A stretch of DNA of 64,000 bases from Polyodon spathula (GCF_017654505.1 NC_054555.1:6503335-6567334), one strand, 5' to 3'; positions 1 to 12,744 are shown, counted from the stretch's first letter. Notes: generated from the letters alone by a model not told the origin. Numbers and translations: made by a program.

Positions 1-1014
1 CACCAGCCCTCCCTCCCTCTGCAGGAAACCAATGGAGGACCGCACACTCACTCGTGCAGTGAGGTGATTGATAGATGACTAAGTGAAGATATCATTTAGT
101 AATCATGGATCTCAGACTATTTATCCTCCCTGCCACAAGGGTCGTGATGCACAGAGTGTGCCTGACCTTCTCTTTCAGCCTCCTTATTAGGCTGTCATGT
201 TGAGTTGAAAAGGGTGTGCAGAGGGTTAATCAGAGAGAAAATGCATGCATATGATATACATTTTCAACCTGGGAGCTGCTTACAGTACACTGAAAACAAT
301 ATACTGTAATGCAAGGGTGGCAATGATTGTCTTCCAAACTCCCTCCCTCTATGCCTCTCTGGACAAATGAACTCCACTAGATTTATGAGGCAGCTACTGT
401 ACATCTGGTGCAAAGGAATCAGATTGCAGCAGTGTATTCTGGGGGTTGTAAAAACACACACGTACATTGGAAACACCTAAAAAAAAAAAAAAAACTATTC
501 TGTTCATACTGTATTCATACTGTGGTTTTTAAATATGCAGATTATAGGAAATGTTTTGTATTCTTTATCGTTCACCGGTCCCTTAAGGAATCAATTATAT
601 ATCAAGTCTGGTGTTTCGATTAAGAAGGGTTTATTTTTTATTTTTTTATTAACCTCTTTAAATTAGTTTAAGTACCCTGTGAGTGCAGATGTTTTGAAAG
701 AATCACTTTTGGTTTAAGAATGAGTTTATAAAGTTAAAATTCAGTATTTTATTGGTAATGGAATACTCAAGAGACAAGAGCTAGGAGATAAACATGTTTA
801 TTAAAAGCAGTAGGACAACGTCTTTTATAATTATGATATATTAATAGGTATAATTTATAAATTAAATAGTACAACCAATTATTTATGTACAAAATGTATT
901 TGCACAAACAACTGTTGCATTGACAAAAAATGAGTAACACTTTCCATTAAGTGGCTGATGTAAGGATAGCAAGGATGAGTAAGGATAAGAGGCCAGTCAG
1001 TTATTTTACTCTGT
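1..1014. other. Intergenic sequence, no gene seen
   Basis: AT-rich unique sequence with an A-run near 480-494 and only short chance ORFs. At 935-953 the sequence TAACACTTTCCATTAAGTG matches the terminal inverted repeat of the MITE at 32791-33112 with one mismatch, so a terminal scrap of that family probably sits here. Nothing else is recognisable. Confidence 0.6.
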
Positions 1015-1767
1015 GGTCTATGTAAGCTTAAGAGCAATGCAAATTATTCAACAAATTACTCATGATAATGAGGATCACAATGAGCGCCACCTGTGGAGCG
1101 GGGTATTTAGCGGCTGCACTTACAGCCCAGAGGTGGGGTGAGTTAGGAGTACAGAGAGCAGTAGGTGCTGTATGGGATTTGTGGAGCACGAAAATCAAAC
1201 CAAACAAAAAAATATGTCAGAGGAAGGGCAGAAAAGTCTTCTTGAGGAGGAGCTGAGAGTCTTTACGGCTGAGGTCACTCAACATGAAATTGAGTTATTT
1301 GGAAAAGCCTCAGCCAACATCAGTTATGCTACCAAAGAGTTGTGGACAGTGTTACCAGAGGACAGTCAACCAGGTGATGAAAAGGTGGCAGGACCTGTGT
1401 CTTCAAACAAAAAAGCAGTGCTCGCCACGCAGCACAGGCATGCAGCAGGAACACGAGGAGGAACGTCACCCACACCACTGGAGAGGCAAGCTTAGAGGAC
1501 AATCCATCCCAAACAGAGTGAGCCTCCAAAGTCTCCAAAGATTTTCCTGCCTGTCCTCAACAAGAGCCAATTGTAGCCACATCAGGAAGTGTATCACAGC
1601 AGCCATCCCGAGGCGCTATACAGCTCTTAATTACTTGTTTCTACAATGGTTTGCACCTTGTCAGAGGAGGTGAAAAGTTTTTGGAGGGTCAGCAACTGCC
1701 CAAGTGCAAAGCAAAATCCTTACATTTTGCAGCTGCAAATCACTTTGCACGTACCCTTAAATCGGCC
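1015..1767 (+). mobile_element. Harbinger-type non-autonomous element, copy 1
   Basis: The ends carry imperfect inverted repeats (GGTCTATGTAAGCTTAAG on the left, a degenerate CTTAAATCGGCC on the right). The interior aligns along its whole length with the inverted copy at 7015-7972. It holds the remnant of a Myb/SANT-like accessory protein and no DDE transposase, so it depended on a helper. Relative to copy 2 it lacks about 40 bp in the middle of the SANT region and about 200 bp near its 3' end. No clear target-site duplication is visible, so the boundaries are set by where the similarity stops. Assignment to Harbinger rests on recognising the accessory protein, not on a search. Confidence 0.7.
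1214..1495 (+). pseudogene. Myb/SANT-like (NAIF1/TSNARE1-type) accessory protein remnant
   Basis: The reading frame from the ATG at 1214 (MSEEGQKSLLEEELRVFTAE...) continues through HEIELFGKASANISYATKE. This resembles the N-terminal part of the Myb/SANT-like DNA-binding domain found in Harbinger second ORFs and in the vertebrate proteins NAIF1 and TSNARE1. After TKE a deletion of about 40 bp shifts the frame. The rest of the helix (RTVNQVMKRWQDLCLQTKK) is still readable one frame over, at about 1360-1425. In intact Harbinger elements this protein binds the element ends and helps nuclear import of the transposase. This copy is too broken to do so. Confidence is good for the family and low for any activity. 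Confidence 0.65.
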
Positions 1768-4700
1768 CCTAAGTGTCTTTCATCACACTGCAATAACACA
1801 TATTGTGTGTGTGTGTGTGTGAACGAGATAAGGCACTGTTAACATAGTTGGAGTTTGCCACTGATGAAGGTGGACATATCAAGTGCCTTATTTCAGCAGT
1901 GTTTATTTTCATATATGCTGGGTCCTGCAGGAGCTGTGCTCTAGATTTGATCTCTCAGATATTCCATCTACTGGACAGGACACAGAAATACAACCCTGGC
2001 TGTGCTCTAAGATTCCATCAGTGGGCCTGCTTTGTTTCTCTAAATTCTCAGGCCTTTGCATCAGCTAGCCAGGCAACACTCTGCATAGAAGGGTTCTCCA
2101 TACAAGAGACGTCGCTTCCATGTGGAAAATATACAGCTAGAACCCTATCATAACTAACTGGGACCAGGCAGTGTTTGAAAATAAGATTTCTTCACATATA
2201 ATAGAATTATTACTGCAACGCTGTCAATTAAGAAATCTCTAATTAGAACTACAATGCAGCTCATTTAATATATACAGTATATATAACATACTTAGTGTAC
2301 TATATTGTGAAAACCTGTGAAAGAGGGCTGGTTAGAATATTTTCTTTGACAACCAGATAGGTTTCCAGGGGGTAGAAATATGTCTAAAATGATTCCGACC
2401 CCCTCTATATACACTCCTTCAAATGTTTTCCCATTCTATACCATATAACATCATCCACTGGGTAAAATGTAGATAGCAACAGACAGTTAAATAAATACAG
2501 TAGATTTCTACAAGAAAAATTAATAATATGCGTCCAGATAGCATCCTAAGGTATGTCTGAGATCAAGACAGTTACAAGCAGTATTGAAGGCAGAGAAATA
2601 AAATAAAAGAAATGAAAGACAGCCTTGAAACCAAAACAAGGGTCCCTTTGGGGCTCAGCATTGAAGGGAAGTAGCACTGCAAGTAAAGACTGGAGAGGGA
2701 GAGAGTCCTTGCAGCTGGCAAAAAAACCCAAAAAAAACAAGAGATAGATGCTAAAGATCACAGAGAGCTGGTGGAGCCACTGGGGACGAAGCCATGGGAG
2801 AGACGAAAGTGCCGTCTGAGATGAAGACCAGAGGAGCACAGGTGGAAGCCGCCTTGGGGAAATCTGCCTGTCAACAGAAAACACAAAAACAAGGGCCTAG
2901 AAAGAGCATAGGCAGTGTTTGAACCCCACAGCCTCACAACTCTTCAAATAAAAGAAAATCTGCTTTTGGTCGTTGTTTGCAAATGGTTATTGGCATCATC
3001 AAAGGTGTCCAGGGAGGTACTATATCTGTCAAGGATGGGGGGAGGTGGGGGGTGAGGGCTGAGTGAAATATGTAAAAATGTGTAAAGCTTGCTCACTCAG
3101 CTAGTGTAAAGAGAAGGATTCTAGTTTTGCACACAGTAAGTTTAATCATCACTGTGTTCAGAAGGAAATGTATTATATATGTATTATTAGCTTCATTTTT
3201 TTTTTTTACACACTGTGTGTAAACGCCATGGCCTAAACGTCATCAACACTTTGAGTAATAGAGAATATATACTTCATTTTAACAAAAAATACTGTTTTCG
3301 TTTTTATTTTTCAACTGGAAACTCCCAGCTCTGACTATGAACCCAGCCAGCCTGACAGAAAATCCCTCAAATCTCAAAGTTTGCCTCACGTTCAATCAGG
3401 ACAGCCCCCCCAAGCACACCTTACAGAAGTGGGCTTAATTAGAGTCCATTTGTCAGGCTTTACTCCAATGACATTCACTCACCTCCTCAATTAGCACTCC
3501 ACAACCTTTCCTCCGACAGTGCTCGGACCACATTCCTCTGTGGGAATTCTGGATTTAACAAAATACCTTTTTTTTTTTTTTTTGTGCAAGGTTTATAAAG
3601 TGCTAATTTGTAACATTGTTGAGGTGTGTTCTATGTGTTCCCATTGCTTAACAAGCCATGAAGCATAGGTAACCAGGTTGGGATCAATGTGTGCCCTTGC
3701 TAATACTTTCCAGGCTAATCGTTTCAGACTGGCAGGGTTCATACTCCTTTGGGGGAAATGGATTCTTTTCCAAGGTGGAAACCCCTATTTCTGTTCTCAG
3801 GGCACTAGCATTAAGACTAGCACACACTAGCAATGCCCCTTTATAGGCAGATAGAAATGTATACAGGGAGCTTCAGCTATTGTCTACATTTAATACTACA
3901 GCAGCACTGTGTGTGTTTGTAATTCCTGTCATTGTCTTAGAGCCTCCATTCCATACCGCTGCCTTCTATTGCTTTCTAAGAATTACTAGTCCAAGCATAA
4001 AGAGGTGTAATAAAGCAGCTCCATTGCAATCCTCATTATTTATAGATTCCTGTCTGATTTCTACTTGGTGCGTAGTTTACAAGCAGCAAGCACACGAATA
4101 TCAATAGGGCAGGTGGGACAGTAGGGTTTTCATTGTAACTACTGAGGCCGTGTGCACTGTGCAGCACCACTATTTAAGAATACCCAATGCAGTAGCCATT
4201 GTTTTCAAGTTAATTGATTGTGGTGAGAGTTATGGATCCTGAGTGGGAAGTCGAGTAACTAGCAGATTTCCACCCCAGTGGAGCCTAACACTAAAATATA
4301 TTTGTGTTCAAATAGAATATCTTTTTTTGTTTTATTGCCATCAGTAACTTCAAAATATTGCCTTCAAATTACGTCATTCAATTGGAACAAGTGCTTAAAT
4401 ACAACACTGTGTTGTTCTGAGAAGCTTAAGAAAGCATAAAAAACGGTGCTGAAAGCCTCCAGATTCATCATAGTATTTAATCTTTGACACCTCAGCAAAT
4501 CCAGCAGTCAAAATGGTCAGGGTTGCTACAGAATTGCCAGAACCTTTTAAATCTTGTTCCAAGATCACTTAGATTAACACTCTAAGGAAACGAGAACAAT
4601 CACACTTAGACCTGCTTATTTAATAACTTAAACACTTCAAAATACGAGAAACCAGAGAGAGATTATTGGCTTTTGATCCACTGCAAAATCTGTACCCTAA

Positions 4701-7014
4701 ACTAGTAAGAAAGAGTTGTGAAATTAAAACCCTGTGCTGTGTATAATATTTGCACTGGAGAAAAAGTTTAGTAAATCTAATCTTGATTTTAAGTGCACCA
4801 CAGTATAACTGTCCATTCAACAGAAGTCTACATAGTCTTAAGCCAAGATGGCTGCCAGATTTTCTTTTACAGGAAATGCCAACCTGTTGATTAATTGGGC
4901 TTTCACCTAGGAATCTTATTACAGTGTATTTGTCTTGAGTTCATACTAAAACATCCCTTACAGAAGTTTAGCATACTTGTACAGCAATGTCCCCGTTCCT
5001 GTTCCTTTCCTCGTTCTTATACTATGCATATAATGTTCTTCATCCAGGTTAACAATGCTTTACAGTGCCTGTCTGTGATTTACTGTTTTCACAATATCAC
5101 ACTGTGCTTTTAACATTCTGTACTTCAGTGTAGTACAACTTTAAACCCTTACATTTGATTTACAATCTATGAGGAAGTATGTGGTTTACGCATTTTGGTA
5201 TGTTTTTTTCCCCATATTCCAATAAAATGTGTCAACTAAGTTCTGATTATATCAGCCTCAACATAAAATGTGATGTCATTTTGTAGTTTAAACATAATGT
5301 AATGTATTATTTATATGTGACTGATGGAGGTCCTGTTGAATAGTTCAACTTTCACCTGAAAAAACAATTTCTCAAGTACACTTGAATTAAGAAAAACAAA
5401 TGGGTCAGAAGCATTACAATTGCTAGTGTATGTTTGTTGTATAGTATATAATATGTGCATACAGTATATATATATATATGTATATATTGCCTCAAGTTTG
5501 AGTCACCTAAAGAAACTCAAATTATCTATAATTTTCAGAAGAACTCAGGAACTGTGTTATTGAATATCTTTAAACCAGAGCATGATACTATAAAACAGAA
5601 ACCTTCTTCTCTGACCGTGTAGCTGTCTGGGTAGCAATGACTTATAGCCCTTTCCGGAAAACTCCCATGTATTAAATTCATCATCAACACCTTTTTTTCA
5701 GGATAAAGCCCTGCTGTTAGAACACAGACCTGGAGATGATGTCATGGGAACAAGAGTGTGTGTTAAATAATTTATATAGTTAAAATCACATGGTGTCACT
5801 GAGAGGCACTTTTAAATATTTGATTAAGCACTTTACACAAGTAGCACAGACTATGAAAGCATTATTTTTTAAGATTTTGAAACTTGCATTGGAGGCAATG
5901 AATCAAACAATAAATTAAATCGCTTTTCAATGACTCTCTTTTCTTTCAATTATTAGTCTCTGTATTTATCAGTAGCCATATACTGTCCTCTCTGGCATTG
6001 GCACTGTTTTGTGCCAAGGTGCTGTTGTCTCCATAGAGTCCAATGGATGACTTGATCGATTTCATTTGCAGTCAGAACATGGTTGCTCATCCACAGCTGG
6101 TGTCACAGTTCTTTTTTGTACCCTGAGGCACTTCCATAAAAAACAGGTAGAATGATGTCACAGCCCAATTATTCCAAAGATATACTGTGCAGTTCTGGGG
6201 AATATTTTGTACATCTGTAATATTCAGCTTAAAGGACTTCGTTGTGATGGGCTATTAGACAAAGACCATAGGTTTCTACTGAAATTGATTGCAGGTACAG
6301 TAAAGATTGAAAAGATGACACTGTGTAGAAGGAGCTACTATAAAGTATTCTAGCATGTGTGCAGAAATATAACATGTTGATTGAAGACCATGAAATGCTC
6401 CCAAATTATTCTTAAACTTTTTGACCAGTGTGTTTTGGTCCGGACTGTACAACCGTTATCATTGTGTCTGCCCTTGTGCTACCATTGCCCCTTAATATAG
6501 AACCATCCAAAACAGTGTAAAAATGTCCACATGCAAAGATTTATTACAAAACCTAATGCCTTTCCATCATTAAAAAAAAACGATATCATGTTGTGTTAAT
6601 GTTTGTTCTAATTGCGCAGCATAATTTGCTTTGAGTACAGCTAATAAGGCCAGCTGAGATTTCTAATGGACACTGCAAAGTGCATTTTGTTGCTAAATTT
6701 CAGAGGTCCTTTGATGATGTGAAAGGTAACTGAACTCTTTATGACAAATACATTCACATACATTACACTTCTAATTTAATTCTTTATAAAAACTAAAAAC
6801 TCAGCCCCCGCCTCAATGTTAATTTTACTAAAATGGTTAGAAACTGTTAGTAAATTGAATTGAAGGATGTGTCCACTGATAAATGCGGATCATTAATGCA
6901 ATAGTTATTTAGAAACTTTTTTTTTCTTTTTTTTTAAATAGTTCAACTTAACCATTTACTCTGTGCTCCCACATTATAATGCGACAGTTTGGAGCCTGAT
7001 AGAGGATTCTTTGA
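1768..7014. other. Intergenic sequence, no gene seen
   Basis: About 5.2 kb of mostly unique AT-rich DNA. It contains a (TG)n run near 1804-1820, a short (TA)n near 5466-5480 and several A/T homopolymers. A 9-bp-arm palindrome, TTTACACACTGTGTGTAAA, lies at about 3207-3225. A YY1-like motif CAAGATGGCTGCC is at 4844-4856. The block at about 3330-3500 is less repetitive, rich in homeobox-type TAATTA/CAATTA cores, and is a weak candidate conserved non-coding element. The 112-codon minus-strand ORF at 2546-2884 has no recognisable domain and I do not treat it as a gene. Confidence 0.55.
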
Positions 7015-7972
7015 GGCTAATGTAAGCATACGTGCAAAGTGATTTGTGGCTGCAAAATACCCATATTGCAGCCAAAATCATCGTGTTCAGCAGCCATAAA
7101 GTGGTGTTCTCCACCCGCTATCAAATTACAACTATGTCTTCATTAATCCATTTAAATGATATTGAAATGTATTCAAATGAAGAAAAGAGCATGGAATTGG
7201 ACAGGAATCTGGAGTACTAAGTGGACGCAAACATTATAATGAGATGTAAGGATTTTGCCTTGCACTTGGGCAATTGCTGACCCTCTAAAAACTTTGCATC
7301 TCCTCTTACAAGGAGCAAACCATTGTAGAAGCAAGTAGCTGATTAAAACTACACACCGTCATAGACCTGTCATTGGCCTCAGGATGGCTGCTGTAGTGCA
7401 CTTCCTGATGCAGGGACACTTGGCTCTTGTTGAAAACAGACAGGAAAGCCCAGGGTCACTTTGTTTGGGATGCCGAATGATGCGGTGGTAAAATGTTATC
7501 ACCTCACTCCACAGGTCATCTTTGACATAATAGCTGAATTTCACCTTTTCATCATGGTTGACTGTCCTCCTGGTAACACTGACAGCATTGACTTTCTCCA
7601 CTGTAGAGGACCATATGGCCTCTTTGGTAGTATAACTGATATTGGCTGAGGCTTTTCCAAATAACTCAATTTCATGCTGACCCCAGCCATAAGGACTCCT
7701 CAGAAAACGTTTATATTCTGTGCTCCAAGAAGACCTTGCTGCTCTTCCTCTGACATATTTAGTTTTGTTTTGTTTCATTTTCATGCTTCACAAATCTCAT
7801 ACAGCGCCTACTGCTCGCTGTACTCCTACCTCAGCTCACCTCTGGGTTGTAAGTGTGGTCATTAAATAGCCCGATGCACAGGCGGCGCTCACTGTGACCC
7901 TCATTATCAGGATTGCAGCTTGTTATTTGTGTGTTTTGAGTAATTTGTATTGCTCTTAAGCTTACATTGGCC
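7015..7972 (-). mobile_element. Harbinger-type non-autonomous element, copy 2
   Basis: Terminal inverted repeats read GGCTAATGTAAGCATACG at the left and, on the other strand, GGCCAATGTAAGCTTAAG at the right, about 22 bp with mismatches. The body is the reverse complement of copy 1 (1015-1767) and keeps about 200 bp near 7040-7240 that copy 1 has lost. Flanking bases do not show an obvious 3-bp TWA duplication, so either the boundaries are a few bases off or the flanks have mutated. Like copy 1 it encodes only the accessory SANT-type remnant and no transposase. Confidence 0.72.
7359..7784 (-). pseudogene. Myb/SANT-like Harbinger accessory protein, degraded but open
   Basis: A 141-codon minus-strand ORF starting at the ATG at 7784. 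Residues about 36-75 read HEIELFGKASANISYTTKE, IWSSTVEKVNAVSVTRRTVN. This is the core of the Myb/SANT-like domain of Harbinger accessory proteins (NAIF1/TSNARE1-like). The helix after RTVN (MKRWQDLC in copy 1) is replaced by unrelated residues, and the N-terminus differs from copy 1 after MSEE, indicating small frameshifts. The C-terminal part (SCLFSTRAKCPCIRKCTTAAI) corresponds to copy 1 non-coding sequence. The frame is open, but the domain is incomplete and a DNA-binding protein is unlikely. Confidence 0.6.
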
Positions 7973-10384
7973 ACAGTGCAAAATAATTTCCTGAGCGCTA
8001 GGCAATTTGGTTTTTGCTGTCGTAATTGTTTGCACTACACCTATCGGTACACCAGCCCTGTATGTTCAGTAATGATAATGCCAAATAACATATCTGGCTT
8101 TTTTAAAAGTTGACTTGCTGGACATTAATTTGTTACAAAATAAATAAGCAGGGATTTATGGAGTTTCCCAAATTAAAACAAATAAATAATGCATTTTAAA
8201 TTACACTTTTACACTGGTGGAGGACATGCAGACAATGCAACAAAGAAAGCAACAGTTCATCTTGGTGACACAAGTTGTGAGAGCTTTGGTATTGGATGGA
8301 TTTTTAAAAATTTGTTTGGAGTGGATCTCTCTATGTGATCAGTAATACTTCATGCAACTGCTCAATCATGAAAACTGAAGAAACTTAATCTGTTAGACAA
8401 ACGTTTCAGTGTCAGAAAATGTGCTTCAGCACAGGTTCAAAAAACTAATCTCATTTACTGTACTTTGCTTCATACAGCAAATGTGCTATTGACTAAAACT
8501 ATTTATTAACTTTATACACGGTGAGACGACCCAGAAAAAAAAAAAAAACATTAGAAGCTGTGCATTTCAATAAAAACACTCAAATGTATTTTTAATGAAT
8601 TTTTGGGGTCATGTTCTGTTTATTTTACTCACCAATGTGTTATCAGTACTTCTATATAGAGTACAGTTGTTTCATTATCGCTAAGTCCACGTTTAAACAC
8701 AGTTCCACATTGTGGTTGACATATTTTGATTATAAGGCAATTCAATAAACATGCCATTCTCTTTCCAGTGTGCTATTAAATCATGTGGCATGTTATTTAG
8801 TCACCCCTATTGTGAAACAGAACAATAACAACAAATAATATTCATCACAAAAAATGCTGTGGCATTTGCTTGTGTATCACAGTATTGCATAATAAGACTT
8901 GATAATTTTTGTTGTATTCATCATGTACTTATAATGACATCAGAAAACATCATCAGTGATACAGCTGTTGTTTGACTCATTGGCAAGCAGTGTTTATAAT
9001 CTTAGCAATCTGCTATTTGGATACAAAATGTGTACATGTTATATACAGTAAGCACACAATATTTTTTTTGCTGTGAAAACAAATACAAATCCCACAATCT
9101 AGCAAAAAACATGTTCATTCAGTAACACAGGCATGTTGATTGATGCTTGTGGTGCTAAAACAAATTATATATGTATTTTTATTAATTATATTTCTTAAGC
9201 ATCATTGGGTACCATTGAAACATAATGATATAAATGTGATCTCAGAAGACATGCTATTTGGTAAGTAATTGTGTGTATCTGCAAATACAAATGGAAGATT
9301 TAAAAGTTAATGAGACAACTTAAATGCTGAATATGTAAAAAAGAAAAAAAAAAGCCAAACAAAATAAGTAAAGGGAAATGCGATTGATTTACTTGCGATT
9401 TCAAATGTCACCGTGTTTCAATCCTCATCTTTGAATATGAATCATTAACAGCATCCAAAATAAAGCAACAGTGTTATTTTCATTCATGTCCTGTGCATAG
9501 AAATAAAGAAAAAAGCAGGTCCCACGAGTGCAATTTCCAGTTTTAAAACTACAATGACATTAAACTCAGACGAACATAACATCACTAGATTTAGAGTTTA
9601 GCCATCTTCATTTGCAAACTGTATTCAATTGGTAATTTAGTTTCATTATCCTGGATTATCATTTCATCATTGTCTGAACAGTAATGTGTCACATGGCTCA
9701 TCAAGTCATGTTTCAATCTGGAAGAAAATAATTTAACCCAAAACCATGTAACAGGTGATTTCCTTATGCTGGTTCCGTGTTGTGAAATTTCATTATTATG
9801 GATTTTATATGAATTTTAAATTGTAGACTGTCAAAATAATGTTGCTCTTCCCTCCTGTTTTTCATAAGCATTGACAATACTATACACAAGCCTCACCAGC
9901 TGCCTAACACATGGTTACAATTCTAGCTTTGGTATTGGACAACCCTTCACCTGGAATGAATGGTAGACAGTCTTATGTTTCTTGCAAAATATCCAAACAA
10001 ATTCATGCCTTCAGTTACATATTTCATATGCCTGAACCTCTCCCGGGACAGAAAAATAGTCTAATTCTAAGTCTGAAACTCCTCAGCTATTGTGACGCCG
10101 GCCACAGTCATCAGAACTCAAGGTTATGGATGCGAAGCTCTGGAAGGTTTGGCTTCATTAAACATTTCTCTATATCAGCCTCCTGTACACTGCTACCCCT
10201 TTGACATAGATGGATGTCCAGAATTTGGCACATAACTATCTACAGTACTGTAGTTTTGCATGCTGCATTTTTTGCAGTCCCTTCGTTATTGGAGACCGGA
10301 AGTAAGTTTGGTTTCTATGCTAGATTCATCCAACGAAGTATCATGGCCTCTTGTATATATATATATATTATTTTATTTTATTTG
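7973..10384. other. Intergenic sequence, no gene seen
   Basis: Unique AT-rich sequence with short A-runs (8535-8548 and near 9340-9355). ORFs such as the one at 9911-10204 lack recognisable motifs and look like chance. No repeat family recognised. Confidence 0.5.
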
Positions 10385-10490
10385 TGTATTTTTAGCAGAT
10401 GCCCTTATCCAGGGTAACTTACAAAAAGTATCACAATACAAAGTATCACATTGCAAAATATCACATTACACAATATCACATTACAGATAA
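10385..10490 (-). repeat. L2-type SINE/LINE 3' tail plus 15-bp tandem array
   Basis: On the minus strand the segment at about 10390-10424 reads TGTAAGTTACCCTGGATAAG then GGCATCTGCTAAAAA. This is the 3' tail shared by fish L2-clade LINEs and the SINEs they mobilise, followed by an AAAT-rich end. Directly upstream in element orientation are four imperfect 15-bp units (10425-10439, 10440-10454, 10455-10469 and 10470-10484; first unit AAAGTATCACAATAC on the plus strand). The rest of the element is not recognisable, so this is probably a 5'-truncated insertion. Confidence 0.6.
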
Positions 10491-12737
10491 GAGCAGTTAT
10501 AAAGTACAATAAAATCAGTAGAAAATAAGATCAAATTGAAATAAGAGCAAAATAAAGAATACAGTAAATAATCCCCTTTCAGAGTGAATTTGACTAAAAG
10601 CAGTTAAACTTAAACTAAATATGATTACAGTTTAGCATTTATTGTTTTTCAGGTAAGCATTTAAACACATGTTGTATTATAACTCTAGAGAAAATGATGT
10701 ATTTTGATTGTGACAATGCATTTTTTTCTGCTTTAATAAATATTATGTTAAATCGTAAAATTTCTATTTTTAGACCACGTAATGAGGTGAAATGAGCCAT
10801 TTTGTACAGTGAAAGGAATGCAGTTCTATTTATAGTTCTCAATCTTCAGGTTTTGATCAATAGGAGAAGTGGGGTGGACTACTTGATATGATGATAACCT
10901 TGTGGAAATTCTGCTGCCAGGATTCAGCAATTAATATTTCAAACCCCCGCTCCAGGCTTGAAAACTTTGTTCTTCCTAATGACTTGATGACAGGTGTTCC
11001 TTACTTACAAGCTTCTTCTCCACCCCCCTGTTGGCAGGAGCCCAATCAAAGGGGAAAAGCATGATGGATAAACATTGGAAAATGTATTGTACATTTTACT
11101 GCAGTAGATGTGTAACCTCTTTCACATTTAGTAGTTGATTCAATCTTCAGTTGTATCACATGCTTTATTTTATATTTGAATCCACCCTGTAGTTATTTGT
11201 TATAAGGGATAAAGGCATGCATTTGCATTTCAAAGAATAAATCCAGTTAGGCTGAAATATTTCAAGCTTTAAAGACTAAAAAGATCTTATGTTTTTTCAA
11301 TGCTAATTATCAGCTGATATTATATTAGAATTTAACTGATCTGGTCCAATTTTTTTTTTTTTTTATAGTCAGGCTGTAAATATACTAAAATAGAACTGTG
11401 TCTGTTTGAGGAGTATATAATATAATGCACAGTGTATATTTTCAGAAGAAACGCAGGGACACAACTATCTTTCACATTCTCCAGCTGCGGTAAAGATAAT
11501 ATACAAACCCCTGTGAAAGGATTCATGGTTAATTAAATGAGTTTTTTGTTTGTAACTGCAAAGCTAGAAAAATAAATGCAAGTGTTTGTTTTTGTATTTT
11601 TTTTTCTTCTCAGTTTGTCCAGAGTTTCGAAACGATCGCTGCCCCAGCGTTGCGCTCGGGGGCCTGTGAAAGAGTCCCTGTTTGCTGGCCTGACTGCCCA
11701 CTAAAATCAGCAACAGATTTCCATTAATTTCTGCTTGTTGCTGTTGTAATCCAGCCAATGAAACAGCATGTGACCACGGCATGGTCTCAACCACTTTACT
11801 GCGATGTCTGCCAAGATTGGATTAACCCTCTGTGAGCTTCAGGGCAGAAACACATAACTCTTCTTAATGTATTGTGTGTGCAATTCATTATTGCTAACTT
11901 GATGTGTTTACGGTCCACTCCCTTATATTAGATACTTGAGAGAATTCGATTCTATTTAAATCGAAACACCTTAACGCTTGGATGACATAAACACCAAGTA
12001 TCAGTTGTTTTCAACTACTGTCATTGACCCGAGTTAAGTGTGCATGTACACAGCAAGAGGGGTTTGGAAAAATGGCTCACTCATATGCTATACTCTGAGA
12101 CTATTGTATCTTTATGCTTTGGCAATATAACATTCGTTCATATGCCTGTTCCCTGCTCCACTAACTAATTTTATTTCTAAAACAAATTGTAATACAGGAT
12201 CACCCTGTCCCATTCATAGGATCTTATTAGCAGCAGCACTGTAGGTGGCAGTTTTTATAATACTATTATCATTTTTCTAAAAGGCTAAACTCTTCAATAG
12301 TCTTAAGTGTAAAAAAAAAATGATTTAAAAATGCGTTATTAATAAAATATCTTCAGTTGAGCAATGGCATTTAGAGCCTACAACAGACAACACTAAACGT
12401 TGTCTAAAAGAGTTGAAAGACAGATGGCTTTGGAGCATTACCCATTGTGGATCACCATGTAAGCATATAGTGTTAACTCATAGGGCTGTCACCCAGTCCT
12501 GCAGGAGGGCTGACACAAACATCAATAGGAAAGCATTACTGTACACACAGGAACTGTTCTTAAGTAGATACAGTATACTACAATTGAGTCCATTGCACAT
12601 TTTTTTTGCATTTAATGGGCGAATATTTTAAAGTAAAGTTGAATTTAGAGGCAGGATAGAGAAATAGGCAAACAATCAAAAATGAGCTTAAATCCTAGGG
12701 GACTAAAAAGAGGCCACTTATTTTTATCTTAAATTTA

Positions 12738-12744
<7 letters not shown>
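10491..12744. other. Intergenic sequence with one candidate conserved block
   Basis: No gene seen. The block at about 11600-11830 is more GC-rich and less repetitive than its surroundings. It contains an ATTAATTT core, a TGTAATCC bicoid/Otx-type core and an AGCCAATGA CCAAT-like motif. It is a weak candidate for a conserved non-coding element. T-runs occur at 11350-11364 and 11599-11608. Confidence 0.4.

Noticed and set aside
2546..2884. 112-codon minus ORF with a hydrophobic middle, possible membrane protein
   Set aside because: The hydrophobic stretch comes from A-rich runs (around 2719-2740), and no family or start context supports it.
10425..10484. CRISPR-like array
   Set aside because: The 15-bp units are contiguous, without spacers, in a vertebrate genome and next to a LINE/SINE tail.
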